A stretch of 64,000 nucleotides of DNA from Diploptera punctata (taxonomy: Eukaryota; Arthropoda; Insecta; Blattodea; Blaberidae): NCBI GenBank assembly GCA_030220185.1, contig JASPKZ010001244.1, positions 1 to 64,000 on the forward strand, in the 5' to 3' direction. The position numbers and the translations under genes were made by a program. Each line of letters starts with the position of its first letter. The stretch's first letter is position 1. Below are positions 23,560 to 36,040 of the stretch, in pieces. The notes under the pieces are model-generated. The model was not told the origin of the DNA, did not search any database, and saw only the letters and a program-made list of their open reading frames with translations.

Positions 23560-25000
23560 ACCGAATTTTATGATGCTGTGGTCGAATGATTTAGTGAAGC
23601 AACTGTGGATCGTGCTATGAGCTTACGTCACCAATCCATTTGGAGATTATTGAGAGAGTACAACCTACGCGTGTACCAAATTCAGGAGGCGCAAACATAC
23701 GACCACAATCTATACTACTTGTAAAGTGGTTTCTATAATAGAACGTTAGTGATTGCTGCCTTTCTCACATACAGTTTTAGACCTCCTGGACAGTGTACCT
23801 CATGCTGTTCACCGTAGTCTCTAATTCCAATATGATGGGGCACATTTCAATTAGAATCAGAATTAGCCCATAGTCATCCCATTTCGGGCAAGGGTCTCCT
23901 GCGACTGCAGGGTGGCTTACGTTATATCCCCGTGTTTTTCCAATCCCTTGGGACTATCACTTCAACTTTTTATGTCCATCTTTGTCTGTCTTGCGCTATT
24001 CTAGTCCACAGGTGGGTCCTAGAGGACACGAACACACTTCACTCCAACTTTTTCTGTCTTCCGACTTTCCTTTTCCCTAGTCTGGCTTCCCACATAGTCA
24101 CTGTATAAATTCACGTTTTAGAATCCGTTCGGAGCACATGACCCCCCCCCCATTTCCATTTCAACTCTATTGCTGATGTTGGTACGTCTTTAAGCCTCGT
24201 TATCTTGCGGATGTCCTCGTTCCTGAAGAGGTCCCTTCTTGTGATGTTTAATATCTTCCACTCAATTTCTCTTTGGCAAATCTCTAGCATGGATATTCCT
24301 TTTCTTGTTAAAGATCATGTCTGCGAGCCGTAAGTTAATACGAGTAGTGCACACATGTCCATGGCTGCTTTTTCATATTTAGGCTGATGTATTTTTTTTA
24401 GTAATATAAACTTTAGAGCCCAGAATTTTTTCCATGCTGGTGTCATTCTCCTTTCTATTTTGTTTAGAGTTTGGTTGTTGAATGATACGGCTTGGCCTAA
24501 GTAAATATATTCATTGATGTAGTAGATTTTGCGATTTTCGATATGGATTATCTTTTTTGTATCGTTAGTCATTATCTTTGTTTTTTAGACATTTATTTGA
24601 AGTCCTGATTGTTTACTGTATTTGCAGAGATCTCTTAGCGTTTCTTCTGCTTCCTCGTATAAGTAATTTATGAGAGCGATGTCGTCTGCAAAGCGGAGAT
24701 TGAATAATTTCCTTCCGTTTATATTTATTTCGTAGTCTTCTTTCATCCTGCTGAAGATATCCTCCATTAGAGCTATGAAAATGTTTGGGGATATTGGGTC
24801 CTCCTGCCTTACTCCTCGTTGTAGGGAGACTTCCTCCCATATTTTACACTTCAGTACAAGAGTACAATTAACCGTCGACCATGGGGAAGATTAGATTGGA
24901 CGAGCGAGACATATTGCATGGCCAATCCGATCGTCCGATTTGATGCCCCTTGATTCTTTTCTTTGCGGGCTGTTTGAACATCTATTGTGAGAATATTATT
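23560..25000 (+). mobile_element. Mariner-like (DUF4817-type) transposase remnant, split by a LINE
   Basis: The left part (23560-23853) reads SEATVDRAMSLRHQSIWRLL then REYNLRVYQIQEAQ, the HTH region of this transposase family, and further on YDGAHF, equivalent to QDGAPAHF. The right part (24865-24990) reads IGRARHIAWPIRSSDLMPLD then SFLCGLFEHLL, the C-terminal IGRGGPIxWPxRSPDLxPxDFFLWG block. The LINE at 23854-24864 separates the halves. Large internal parts are missing. Confidence 0.75.
23854..24864 (-). mobile_element. LINE family C fragment inside a mariner-like element
   Basis: On the - strand: QEDPISPNIFIALMEDIFSR (about 24800), NLRFADDIALINYLYEEAEE (about 24690), IYYINEYIYLGQAVSFNNQT (about 24510) and then a C-terminal region GGHVLRTDSKT...GRQKKLE. 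RT active site FADD is intact. CAATTA occurs at both borders (23848-23853 and 24865-24870), consistent with a short target duplication. 5'-truncated, with stops. Confidence 0.8.
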
Positions 25001-25590
25001 TCAATAAAATGTTATTTGAATAAAAATATTTGTATTCAATTCGACCCTTATGGACATCCACCTTCACCTACGCAGTAGCAGTATGAAGGTGTCAAATATG
25101 AGACCTCTTTTGAAAACTGGTACAAATTCTAGAGGTCAAAAAAATATAATTATATTTCTTTATTTTATCGTTTATTGTTTATTTGGTTTCAAACACAGTT
25201 CTGGACTCATTATATTTAGACAAAGTCTTCAAATAAGACATTATGGAAAAATCATAGAAAATATATATTGGTAATGTGTTTCCATTATTTTTTTTTACTT
25301 GGAACATTGTGGATGGAAAAGAGTAGGTCACGGGAAAGATCTATAAACACTCTGTTATAACCATACATATTGTAAAGTTTAATGGTTTTGGGATGCCTAA
25401 TTTTACCTAGAGGATAATAGAAGGTAATAAGTTATTTTAGAGAGGGCTTAAATTGAATTTTGTGTAAAATAAAGATTTAAAAATAAATCATAACAAATAT
25501 GAGAACATATATTTCAATAAAGAGTTATTTGGGCACAATTATTTGTATTAAATGCCTAACCTTATGGGCGACCTTCACCTACGTATAACC
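24990..25590. repeat. Pair of ~80-bp direct repeats about 515 bp apart
   Basis: About 24990-25070 and 25505-25590 share the pattern ATTTCAATAAAxxGTTATTTG, TTTGTATT, AACCTTATGG/CCCTTATGG and ACCTTCACCTACG. This may be the ends of a decayed element or a local duplication. The segment between them has no recognised coding. Confidence 0.5.
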
Positions 25591-25774
25591 AATTAACGAA
25601 ATCGTTTGGAATGTATGTTCCTTAACAAAAAAAAGTATCGTCTCTGCGAGATCTATCATTCCTATCAGTTTGTAGGTGAGGTCCTGCATAACCTTTCATC
25701 AAAGTGATGTTTAGTTGCGCCAATAGCAAATCCCAGTTTTACAAAATCTAGTCAGAAGCAAATCACAATGAAGT

Positions 25775-25870
25775 CGTGGCTCACCGAGCGAGTTGGCTCA
25801 AGCTAACCTTTTGAGACCTTTCACGTTCAAACACTGGTGCCAAAATACCTGACTGACACACGTTTTCTTT
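25775..25870 (+). mobile_element. tRNA-derived SINE head
   Basis: A-box-like CGAGCGAGTTGGCTC and B-box-like CGTTCAAACACTGG at tRNA spacing. The body is not delimited. Confidence 0.4.
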
Positions 25871-26654
25871 TGTTTTCCTAAATGTCCAAGGCAAATGGTG
25901 GATTGGAATTTAATTAATAGGACTCTACTTCATCACATGTACATTTCATGAAATTAAAAACATTATTAATAAGTGGATAATATATTACTTCAAATGTAGA
26001 AGACTCCTTGAAATAAAGAAAATACAAATGAGCTTACGAGACAATGTAATATTGCTTGAATAAATATACTAAACAACCATTATAACGACATGGAGACACC
26101 TAGCAACCCGAAAAAGTAACAAAGGAGCAGACCACGGAAATAAGATTTTTATGAAACCAAGTATTTCGAATGTTCAAAAAATGTAATTTAATGTTTTTTT
26201 TTTAATATTACATACACACACTCTCACGCACGCTCACACACACATACATGTATATAGTGTTGAGGCTATAATAAGTGTCAGAAAATGTCTTATTCATTAT
26301 AACTAGGGCCAGGATTTTTAGGTACTAACAGTTAAGATTGTAACGTAGTGTAATGAGACGTTAGACTTATGACTAGAGCGATGAATAAAATTATACGGAA
26401 ATATGAAGTCATAATAACAAAAATATGAAAAATATGAAAATTATAACACAAAAATATTATGAAGCTACTATTTTTTTTACAAAGGCCTTGCATAAATTAC
26501 GGGTATACATACCAATACACAAATGAGACAAGAAGACCTTTTTGTAGCTCAAGAAATCAAGAATTTCACTGTATTTCCATTTAAATTAATTTTTCATTAA
26601 CTCAGACCCAACATAAAATATGTTCGTGATTTGAAGCAATTATAATGGCTCACG

Positions 26655-26945
26655 TTTTAGTGTAGTTGTTTGAGGAATCACGCTAATAAGCCAGACGGTT
26701 ATGGGTTTGAGTCTCAATGGGGTCAGGGTTTTTAGCATGACAAAATCTTCTGGCAACATTATAGTCCTAGGGTCTACTCGGTTCTTAAATAAATGAGTAC
26801 CAGGCGCATGTTCTGGGGGGGGCTGTCACGCAGGGCTGAGAACCCAGTGGATATCTCTTGGCGATTGTCTAGAAATGTGGAAGTCTCAACATCCATCTAC
26901 CCTAAGAGCCTCCCAAGCTTGTAGTTTGACACTTTACCTTTAATA
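26655..26945 (+). mobile_element. SINE family S1
   Basis: A tRNA-like head (B box GGGTTTGAGTCTC, about 26704) is followed by a conserved body containing GCAGGGCTGA, GCGATTGTCTAGA and CACTTTA, as in 51787-52083. It ends near TTTAATAAATTAATATT. Confidence 0.75.
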
Positions 26946-27629
26946 AATTAATATTGGGAGATTATATATATAACCATCAATTCATTTATCCAATGATAAA
27001 TAATTATGATATCCAAACATAAACAAAAAAACAAAACATAGTAACCGAAACAAACATGCTTCCATCGAATATACCAATTAAAAATTTAGAGTGGATACAA
27101 TTTGGATGACTGCTATTTATCTTGCATAAAGATATTGAACTCCAATATATGTCAATGTCACAATAATATTAAATTAGTTGAATCGGAACACAAGTAGAAC
27201 AGTTCCAGTATGTTATATTTGGAAAAAAAAACAAGATCTTAAAATTAATTAATCCACAAATACAATTATTTGTAATTTGCAAATACAATTATTTTTAATC
27301 CTATAAACTACACGTATGAACATGGTGAAATGTAGTTATAATTACTTTAACATTAGTTTTTTTCATTAAATTGGCTGAGCAGAGTATTTAGTCTTGGTCT
27401 ACTTGTGCTTTGAACAATTCAATTATCAATTCTATTCGTAATACACAGTTAGAGCTTTGTCTACATTTTATACATGTTTCAATGCCCGTCCGTCTGAATT
27501 GTTTTATACGATCAGAGAGTATGCTCTACACCATATGATGTTATGGGAGAAGGCATGTACCGCACTATATTTGATAGTTTGATGTATGTGGGAATAATAT
27601 TAGCCTTACCTACAAGACTATCTAACTAA

Positions 27630-28090
27630 CTCGCTGGCACTATCGAACCCATAGGTTCATGGCCGCGCGGACATAACCTCTCCATACATCCCTATCCTGA
27701 GTCAATATTTTCCAATCATTCCCTGTATAATCTACTTTCCTCAAATCATGGTTAATGTTATTCTCCCATCTCATTCTTGGTCTGCCAACTGGGCGTTTTC
27801 CTTCTGATTTTTCTACAAGAAGCTTCCATGCAAGTCTTTCATTCCCCATCGTGCCACATTTCCTGCCCATCGCAGTCTACGAGACTTAACTGTTCTATTA
27901 TATCTGGCTTCCTATAAAGACCATGTAATTTCACTGTTATGCAGTCTTCTCCATTCGCCTGTCTATCTCTCTTTGGTCCAACAATTTTACTAAGAACATT
28001 ATTCTCAAAAACTCGTAATCTCCTTTCCTCCCTTAAGGCAAGAGTCCATGTTTCGCATCCATATAATATAACTGGTTGAATAATAGTTTA
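27630..28090 (-). mobile_element. LINE family A, 3' fragment
   Basis: The - strand includes MGNERLAWKLLVEKSEGKRP, VGRPRMRWENNINHDLRKVD and YVRAAMNLWVR, the conserved C-terminus of family A, plus upstream thumb sequence to about 28090. Frameshifted; inserted in the hAT-like element. Confidence 0.85.
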
Positions 28091-29048
28091 ATATATTTTA
28101 AAAACTTTACTGAATTTCATAAACTGTGGAGTAAGACCTTATTTCTCAGTACAGCTTAGAGTTTAGCAGCAGAAGTCTTCCCTACATTTAAATACTGTAG
28201 TCCATTCCACAAAATAAGAACTGTCCTAAGGTAGCAAAAAATAAATGTGGTTGCTACCTGATAGATAGAGTAGGTGGTTATTATTCTAACATTGTTGCCC
28301 TATTTATTCATGTTCTTGTCGCAGATTAGGAAATCCCTGTTTTTTTTTTCTGTAGTTTCGGACAAAAACCTCCACTTGGTTATTCCATGTCTCCTTTTTT
28401 TCAATTATTTTATTTTATCAAATCTATTTATCTTGTTCCAGATGTGATACTGAGGAATTTTCGGCTGTCTACCATATTACATTGTCAAAAAATTTCAAAA
28501 CTACAGTCACTTCAAAAATGTTTTTAACCAATTATTATAAATTTTATTTAATAAAATTGAAAGTTGAAAAATATGAAGAAATATTACATTTTTACAAAAA
28601 TATGAACATTGTGCCAAAATATTATGAAATATGAAAAAATATGTAGGTCTTATTTGATTCTACAGTTCATAAAATGTAAAGATACTTTGTCTCAATGCTC
28701 TCTGGCTAATAGGTTAAAACATGAATTTCATAAATATCCTCGCTCTACTTGTGACTGTCATTTGTTTGGGTTTCACACACAAACAGTTGAATAGTATAAT
28801 GAGAAGTTAGACTTCTGTCTTTTATCTTGGTTTCACTCACAAACAGTTGAATAGTATATACTATCCTCATTGCAATCTTATCTTTTATTACATAAAAACC
28901 CTAGCCCTAATTATAACACATCGTTTTGCTTTGATATAATTTGATTAAGTGGTATAGTTATTTTCAAATTTATTCTTTTCTCAAATAATTTAAGAATTTC
29001 CTGAACACGAGTCAATACGCATATCGCTTACTTAATCTTTATCTGTAT

Positions 29049-29056
29049 AATAATAG

Positions 29057-29087
<31 letters not shown>

Positions 29088-29343
29088 GAACGTATGTATG
29101 GATCCGGTAATAGGAATATTTTTATGTCAGATGTGTAGTCATCTGCATTACCGAAATATTCCGTTCAACAACAATATGACGTCATAATGCACGCTTCTTT
29201 AGCCACAACAGATGATAGTGTGGATTTTTCTTGCGAACATATTAATTAATGCATTTTATGGTAAAAAAGTAACTTATATTTTTATCGTCCAGCCTTGACA
29301 CGAGAATTGAACGTTCGGGCAGGACGTCTGCCGGGTCCGCTAG
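29049..29343 (+). mobile_element. Helitron-like element, 3' end
   Basis: The 3' end shows a hairpin GGCAG-GACGT-CTGCC followed by GGGTCCG and CTAG (29340-29343), the Helitron terminus. The 5' end is uncertain and placed near the (TA) run. No coding capacity; non-autonomous. Confidence 0.65.
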
Positions 29344-29725
29344 TCAAATATATAAAAATGAATGTTTGTTTATTCGTTCTTTATGCGCGACCATACTGTT
29401 GATGCGATTGTGATGGAGATTTTTGCAAAATGTTCAGAAGGTTCCCGGGATGAACATAGGCTATAAGAGCGTTGAGATACTCAACTCCTACATCCTTAAA
29501 ACGACCTTTGTAGTGAAAAACGTGAAAAATTCCTGTTTTACCCTTAAATAACTTACGCTGCCTAAACCATAACAAATAACAACAAATTAATGTGCACAGA
29601 ATTGAATATCTCAATAAACTCTACAAAAAAGTCCACGACAGCATATGTTTATCTTTTAAGGATAACCATTTTTGTTTTTCATTGATGCCAAGAAGATCGA
29701 GATAAGTAGATTCCTGGGCAAGCAT
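29344..29725 (+). mobile_element. Second Helitron-like element, 3'-truncated
   Basis: Begins TC directly after the CTAG of the preceding element and continues AAATATATAAAAATGAATG. The following 350 bp match the Helitron at 53303-54111 (ATGCGCGACCATAC, GATGAACATAGGCTATAAG, GACAGCATATGTTTATC). The 3' hairpin is missing, so it is truncated near 29725. Confidence 0.65.
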
Positions 29726-31300
29726 TCAAATGAGGTTACATAAAACAAAGTTTATTTCTGGAAATAAATATGGTACTATTCAAGGCGTCTAATCCTTTGG
29801 TATGGCAGTAATTATATATGAATAACTCAAACTTTTTTCTAACTGTATTAAGATGGACATTTGATTGATATGATTCTAATTTTTAAAAAAAGTTGTTTCC
29901 ATTTACAAGATTCTTACGTAATTTTATTATTATTGTTATTATTATTATTATTATATAAAGATTTTTTTTAATATTTGCGGATTATAATTTTTAATATAAG
30001 AAACAACAACACAAAATATGAATTACAACTAATATATATCACCCAGTATCAATAAGATCTATTCTCGAGACTGGTCTATCTACTAGCAAGAGAACAGTTC
30101 TTCCTGGAAAACCTCAGAATGCGCTACTACCTGCCATCCACTAAAGCTTTACGAACAACAGATGCAAGAGAGAGAGGACAGAAGCGGGATGCCATTTCCT
30201 GAAGAATTCTACGGCACGCCTGTCATGATAGATAGGAGCTGGTGTGGACCAAACAAGGAACTAAGGCACCAGATGAACCGCTATGCAGTCCACGGCGTCC
30301 GTAACAAAGTGTGTGTGAATGTTACCATCAAATCGAAGACAGTTGCAAAGTGTTCCAAAGTGACAATGACATTAGCGCAATACGCCAATTAATTAATTTT
30401 GCATGATTGTGCGCAATTATATTATTATTATGATTTTGTTTCATATGTTTGTCCTGGTGAGTGGAAGAAATGACCACATGCCCTTAACTCCACCAGGCTA
30501 AATTAATAAATACATAAAATAATAAATAAGAAATCGAGAAAACAGGTTTCATTATAGGAGCTATAGAATGGAAGAGTCAAGAATACCTAGGCAGATTCTT
30601 CGGTACAAGCCTCAGGCAAGAAACAATTTTTGAAGGATCAATAAGACATGGTTAGAGACCCTAACAGGCCGGCCACTAGCCTATTGCGAGAAAGGCTTAT
30701 TATTTCATAAATTTTCACGTTCGCATACTACAATCACACGTTAAACTCCAATAATAAAACCGACCATATAGATAAATACGAAATATCATCTAATCACGTA
30801 ATAGCTAGGACTGGCCCGGAAGGATCGCGTTGTTGTAGTGTGTAAATATTGCAAACAACTTAATAGAGCATTAGTTCTCAATATCACCGTATTACTCCGA
30901 CCTCCGCTGAATAATAGAATTGTTAATAGATTTAAACTTTCAGGCCATATTGCTATGCTTTAGCGTTGCCTCATGAATACTGCATACCGTAACTAAGCAC
31001 TGCTCAATGTATCACGTCTGGAACCAGTTGAAGGTCCCTTCTGGCCAATACCTTAATGGTTATCAGTTGGGGATTTAACCACTTAGCCCTCGCGTGATTA
31101 GCGGCGTATGTGTTCAGCCGAAAGTCGATGTATAATAGAGTGAAATGAGTGTTACCTCTCTAGAGCAGGGCATCGTAAATTGCACTGCTGGACAGACAGG
31201 GAGTCCGAAACACGACAGCGCTTAATGAGCCATACTACTCCCACACTCATTTCACTGCTCTGGGACATCAGGGTGGGTAGTAATAAATATAAATTTTTGA
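29726..31300. other. Intron 2, largely unrecognised
   Basis: A 76-codon + frame at 30162-30392 (GMPFPEEFYGTPVMIDRSW) has protein-like composition but no family I know. Sequence after 30430 ending ATTAATAAATACATAAA resembles a retroposon 3' tail. The rest shows nothing. Confidence 0.35.
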
Positions 31301-31304
31301 TATT

Positions 31305-32335
31305 ATCATCACTACAGCGATTAGGCAATTGCCCGTTCCGACTTCACAATGCATCAGCCCAACGTCTTCTAGGTCTTCCAACATCATGTCTTCCTCTTGC
31401 TTGATAATTTCTTGCTAACAATGGATATCGCTCCTTACTCATTCCATCCATATGATCAATCCATTTCTGTCTGTAATTCGTGACCTTATCCAATAAAGAC
31501 TGTACTTTCAATTCTTCTCTTATATCCTCATTTCTTATTCTATTAAGTCTTGTACATCCTTTTACTTGTCTTAGGAACCTCATCTCCGCCGTCTGTATTC
31601 TATGCTTCTGTTTTTTCATTGGAGCCCAAGTCTCACAACCATTAAATATTGTGGGAACCGCCATAACATTATATATTTTTATCTTGGTTTCTTTTCTAAT
31701 TTTATTTTTGAATGTTCTCTGTATTTTTCCACACACCGTCTGAAATTTATTTATTTTGGAGTCAATATCTCTTTCCACATTGTAGCCACATCACAGCGCA
31801 AATATTGGAAACTAGACACCTGTTCTATACTTTGATTTTCTAAAACAATTTTGAATCTCACTGGATCTCTTCCTCTAAAAGCCATGGTCTTCGTTTTCCT
31901 TACAGAAATCTTTAGATCATATAGTTTACATATTTCATTTAATGCAGGCATAGATTTCTGTAAGTCGCCTTTATTTTTCTGTATTATGATTACATCGTCA
32001 GCAAATAGAAGATTATTTATGCAGACTTTATTATCTATTCTTATTCCTGGATTCACTAAAACTTTCCATTTATTTAAAATATCATCTATATATGTATTGA
32101 ACAAAGTGGGTGATAAACTACATCCTTGTCGTAATCCAGTATTTGTTTTGATTGTATCTGTTTTTTGAATCCGGTATCTATAATTATATTTGTGTCTACA
32201 TATAATTTCTTTATTGTTTCAACAAGGCACAGCGGGTATCCTTTCATTCGTAATATTTCCCATAATTTTTGTCTGTTTACTCGATCGAAGGCCTTATCCA
32301 AATCTATAAATCCTATTTGAGTTTCTGAGATGTAG
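31305..32335 (-). mobile_element. LINE family B, 5'-truncated second copy
   Basis: Nearly the same as the 3' 1 kb of the full-length copy at 15836-19155. On the - strand it reads DKAFDRVNRQKLWEILRMKG (about 32290), LLFADDVIIIQKNKGDLQKS (about 32010), ATMWKEILTPK, then WAPMKKQKHRIQTAEMRFLR and LLARNYQARGRHDVGRPRRR (about 31360). It ends in a short (GAT) tail near 31305. A few frameshifts; divergence from the other copy is low, suggesting similar age. Confidence 0.9.
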
Positions 32336-33513
32336 ACAAAAATGTTAATACTCTAATAATTACTTTCTGCAACTCAATTTATGATACTTAATTCTACTTC
32401 CTCAATGCCATAACTGAAGTGTGTAAAATTCTAATTATCAAGTCAAAATTAACTTTGTTCAACCATTTTATGATGTGATTACGCCCAGGGTTCCCATCCC
32501 TAACTAAGTCTGCATTTAAAATTAGAACACGGATTGGTATAGTAATTATTATGGTAATAATGAAACAACAGATGAGTTATAATAACAGACATAAAAGTGT
32601 TTTAACCTTGAATTATTAGTTAGAGTGATGATTATATATATGTATATATATATACATAAAGTATTAACAATTTTCACAATGGATTGTTTTCTTTTTAATT
32701 TATGAATATTATAAAACAGAGTAATGAAACAAAAAGCAAAGGAAATAAAATCTCGCCAACTTTTTATTTTGCTGTAGTTGTTCGATGTGTACTTCTTGAG
32801 TTACGTATCTCTTCCCACACACTTGAGAGCATATCCTAGTAAGCTATAGTTACATTCACCGAGATGCTGTTCCTAGATTTATTCGTCAAGCATCTTGTTT
32901 GCCATTATTGTAAAATTGTGTGGGTTTTGTTCAAACATTACCTTTATCCACTCAACAGTTTCTTTAGAAACCAACGGACGGTGATTGATTTTTGCTTGCA
33001 CAAATATCCAGTTCTTCTAAGCAGATAATAGTCCTTCAAGCACGGAATATGTTGCTACTTACTACCTCTGATGTACATCTATCAAATTATCTGATTGCAC
33101 AATATAATTTATCAAGATTGTTCTTCATCTTTAAGTATTTCACTAGTTCTTCGGCTCGCTGATGTTTGACTTGTGATAGTTATTGTTTTTCTTCAAGAAC
33201 GAAAATGTATTTGAAATTTAATTATAGATTGAGTTGTGTGAAATTCTAGGCATCATTCCATTTTTTAATCTATGCGCCAATCAGTTAATCAATTTATATC
33301 AAAGAAAAGAAATCGGTGGTGTTTTCTTTCAATTGCTTTTGGTGAATTTTTGTAAATCGAAAACGTGAGGGTAATTTAATAATGAAGTGATGGAAATAAT
33401 TTTATTAGTCTTGTTTAAATTCAAACACACACTTCTTTAAAAATATATTTGTACAATAATAATTTCATTTTAACGTATTTCTAATTATAATAAGAGGATT
33501 ATCAAATTTACAG
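32336..33513. other. Intron 2, 3' end
   Basis: AT-rich, nothing recognised; ends with the acceptor ATTTACAG. Confidence 0.4.
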
Positions 33514-33664
33514 GTTATAGGAGGAGTAGTAGCAATGACGTCAGGACAGATATATGCTTCTCCGTCCATTGTATCGTCATGTTTAATTTACTTGGCTTGT
33601 GCTATCTATTCTCCTACACTTGCAATAATGGGAATAGCTGGTTCTCTCGTAGGAACATCATTAG
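33514..33664 (+). CDS. Urea transporter, exon 3
   Basis: Acceptor ATTTACAG, donor TTAG then GTAAGT. In phase 0 it reads VIGGVVAMTSGQIYASPSIV, then SSCLIYLACAIYSPTLAIM and GIAGSLVGTSLG, finishing in phase 1. This is the start of the second membrane repeat: vertebrate UT-B has VGQIYGCDNP...[21 protein letters not shown] in the same place. The GQIY with its pore glutamine and the SPxxxxxGxxGSLxG helix are conserved, while the NPxxG of repeat 2 is lost (SPSIVSS). Joins directly to exon 2 (DWIQ/VIGG). The Penelope-like insertion starts 277 bp after its donor. Confidence 0.9.
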
Positions 33665-33941
33665 GTAAGTAAAACAAGTCCACTTCTTTAGTAATATTGA
33701 CAACGGGGTGCATATAGATATTTACAAATAAACATATGTCTTCCCAGATTAAACCTGCTATCCTGCCCGATAATTTGATAATATGGCTAGATCATGGATG
33801 CGGCACTCAACTGACTGAGGGGAAAATCTTAAATTTTCCTCTACTGCTGTGACATAATGAAACATATGCTATGTGGTCAGTATCGAACATTCATTTCTAG
33901 ACCGTTCTACGTTGCTGTTAGGCTGTAGAATGTATTTAAAT

Positions 33942-34093
33942 TGGTAATAAAAGATTCCGGGCTATGTGGCTGTGGTCTATAACTGGCGTTACTTACAGAC
34001 GTTTCTCCCTCAACTGCGGAGGGCATCTTCAGTGGCGAGCGCTTCCAGCTGTTGTTTCCATGTCGTAGACTCGACTGCGAATGAAGAGCAGAA
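33942..34093 (-). repeat. Outer piece of the left pLTR
   Basis: Near-identical to 39799-39950. It begins GGTAATAAAAGATTCCGGG and breaks off after TGAAGAGCAGAA, where the nested insertion starts; the pLTR resumes at 37332. Confidence 0.9.
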
Positions 34094-35519
34094 TATGAAA
34101 AGGTGGACTGTCCTACGTCTGAATCACTCAGTGGCGGACAGCCCTTCGGTCCCTCTTTTTTTAAGAGAGGAACCCCGGGTTCCAAGACACAGTCCATTTG
34201 TCCCGGTAAATTTTGATTGAACACCTAAGTGCTTGATGATGGTGGTTGATGGGTTTGGATGACCAGCAGCAGCTAGTTCCGGCTAGCTTAATTTTGAGTT
34301 TTCGAAAGATTGGTTTATTATTATTATCATTTTTTTTTATTTTATTATTGAATGTTGGTGAGCAGCGAAATGTTATAGAGTCTTTTGCGATTCCCTTGTT
34401 TTCACCAATGGGTGTTTGACAAGTGATGCTTGGCGCTTTTCTCGTGCGCTGATTGGTCGGGAGGTTCCTGTGTTTTATTTCTTTATATTTTTTTCCGAAT
34501 TATTGTTTATGGTTTAATTTTGAGTTAGTTTGATGTTATTATTGATTCCGGACGTTAATTGTTTTGATTGGGTTTTTTATTTAGCTGTTTTTTCGGTTTT
34601 TAGATAGCATGTCCCGTGAGCCAATCAGGAGGCCGTATTGGTCCCCGCTCCGGGTGCTGAGTTCGCGGTTTTTCGCGGGTTGTCGCGATTTATTTTCTAA
34701 GTGTTTACAGTCCTAATATTAAACTTTTTTTTGGTAGTTATCGAATGGGTTTCTTTATTTGATTATTTATAGTTCGTTTCGAGTTCCTAGAGTTGTTTAT
34801 TTTTTACATTTTGCGCTTTTGGTGACGGGTTCCAAGAGCCAATCAGAATGCAGGGTTGGTCTCGCCGCGATCGATTCTGAATTTCGCGATGTTTTTATTT
34901 ATTTTATTTTTATTTTCCTGTTTGATCCTTGAAGTTCGCACCCTTAGCTGTAGTGAAGGCAGTGGCAAGGCATATTGTATCCCCAATTTGAAGTGTAGTC
35001 CTGTCGCACCCTTGCCGTTATGAAGGCAGTGGCTAGGCATTCTGCAGCCCCAATTTGAAATGAAATCCTCCTCACACTTTCTTTAACCCGGTCAGTGAAG
35101 AAGGAATTTAGAATTTACTGGTGGGTACTAGGGGACTACTCCGGTATTTACCTTAGCACCAAGGAAACCACCGAAACCTTGGCAGAGTAGTTACTGAAAG
35201 TGAAAATACAATTTTTATGGAGGTTAAGAATTTTAATTTGTGTGTGTTAATTTTGTTAAGTTGCTCCATTGAATTTAGAATTTAGAATATTGGGAATGAT
35301 GTTTTATTGATGGGAAGTTAAGGGCCTATTCCGACATTTGTCTTGGCGCCAAGTGAACCCATCGAAACCTTGGCAGAATAGGGTTGAATTTATTGAATGT
35401 GTTCCAAAATGTGGCCAAAATCAGTCCGGGCCTCCGGCTCTTATAGGTGGGTTGGCCGGCAACAACCTTTTTATCTCATTTTAGGTCGGTTCTTTAGGCG
35501 AATAGCCGACCGAAATCGC

Positions 35520-35972
35520 CTAAATGAGAGTTAGCGTCTTTCTCGGACGTTTATTTGCGTAGATGCGATCTTCTGTAGTGGTTGCCTTCAAAAGCAAGCC
35601 ATTTGAACTGTCGCGGACTGTAACGATGGGGAAGAGGAGGAGGAGGAATGTATGTTCCTCCATGCTGGAAGATATTATGCCCTGTGGGAGGATAGTTGAA
35701 ATCCTCTTCTGGGCTATAAATGTTGGTCTTGTCTTTCCAGAGAAGGTCGAAGTCCTCCTGTTTTCTTGGCAATTGGTTTCCACCAAGTCAAGATCCCATC
35801 CATCGAATGTCCCTTTGTCCCAACTCATGGTTAAGGATAGGTTGAATGAACCTGTTCTCTTTTCCTGATATAGTTGGTCTACGATTTTGCCGAACTCATG
35901 CATGAGGTTTGTGTCATGCTGATATGTTGGGCATTTGTTCCAGCACAGGCATTGTGGAGAAGTTCCTATCAT
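35520..35972 (-). pseudogene. Frameshifted continuation of the gag-like protein
   Basis: Two overlapping - frames share the coding signal: one with HDTNLMHEFGKIVDQLYQEK and WDKGTFDGWDLDLVETNCQE, the other with KQEDFDLLWKDKTNIYSPEE and a proline-rich GGTYIPPPPLPH. The switch near 35770 suggests a frameshift. Follows the gag-like ORF in the same orientation; function not recognised. Confidence 0.45.
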
Positions 35973-36040
35973 TTTTATCCTTCCTTACGGGGTTATTTGA
36001 TGACTGGCACTCTTTGTCTGCTCGCTGTGGAGGCAATATT

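Larger units (their letters stand above)
26304..28909. mobile_element. hAT-like element, non-autonomous, 8-bp duplication
   Basis: Ends TAGGGCCAGGATTTTTA (26304) and TAAAAACCCTAGCCCTA (to 28909) are inverted copies, 15 of 17 matching. Perfect 8-bp duplications ATTATAAC flank it at 26296-26303 and 28910-28917, the hAT hallmark. The subterminal regions are rich in AAATATGAAA, and a 28-bp direct repeat with CACAAACAGTTGAATAGTATA occurs at about 28768 and 28831. No transposase is recognised. A SINE (26655-26945) and a LINE family A copy (27630-28090) have inserted inside. Confidence 0.85.

Noticed and set aside
31020..31290. Possible 5S rRNA- or tRNA-like sequence
   Set aside because: A short B-box-like word only; no cloverleaf or 5S internal promoter could be fitted.
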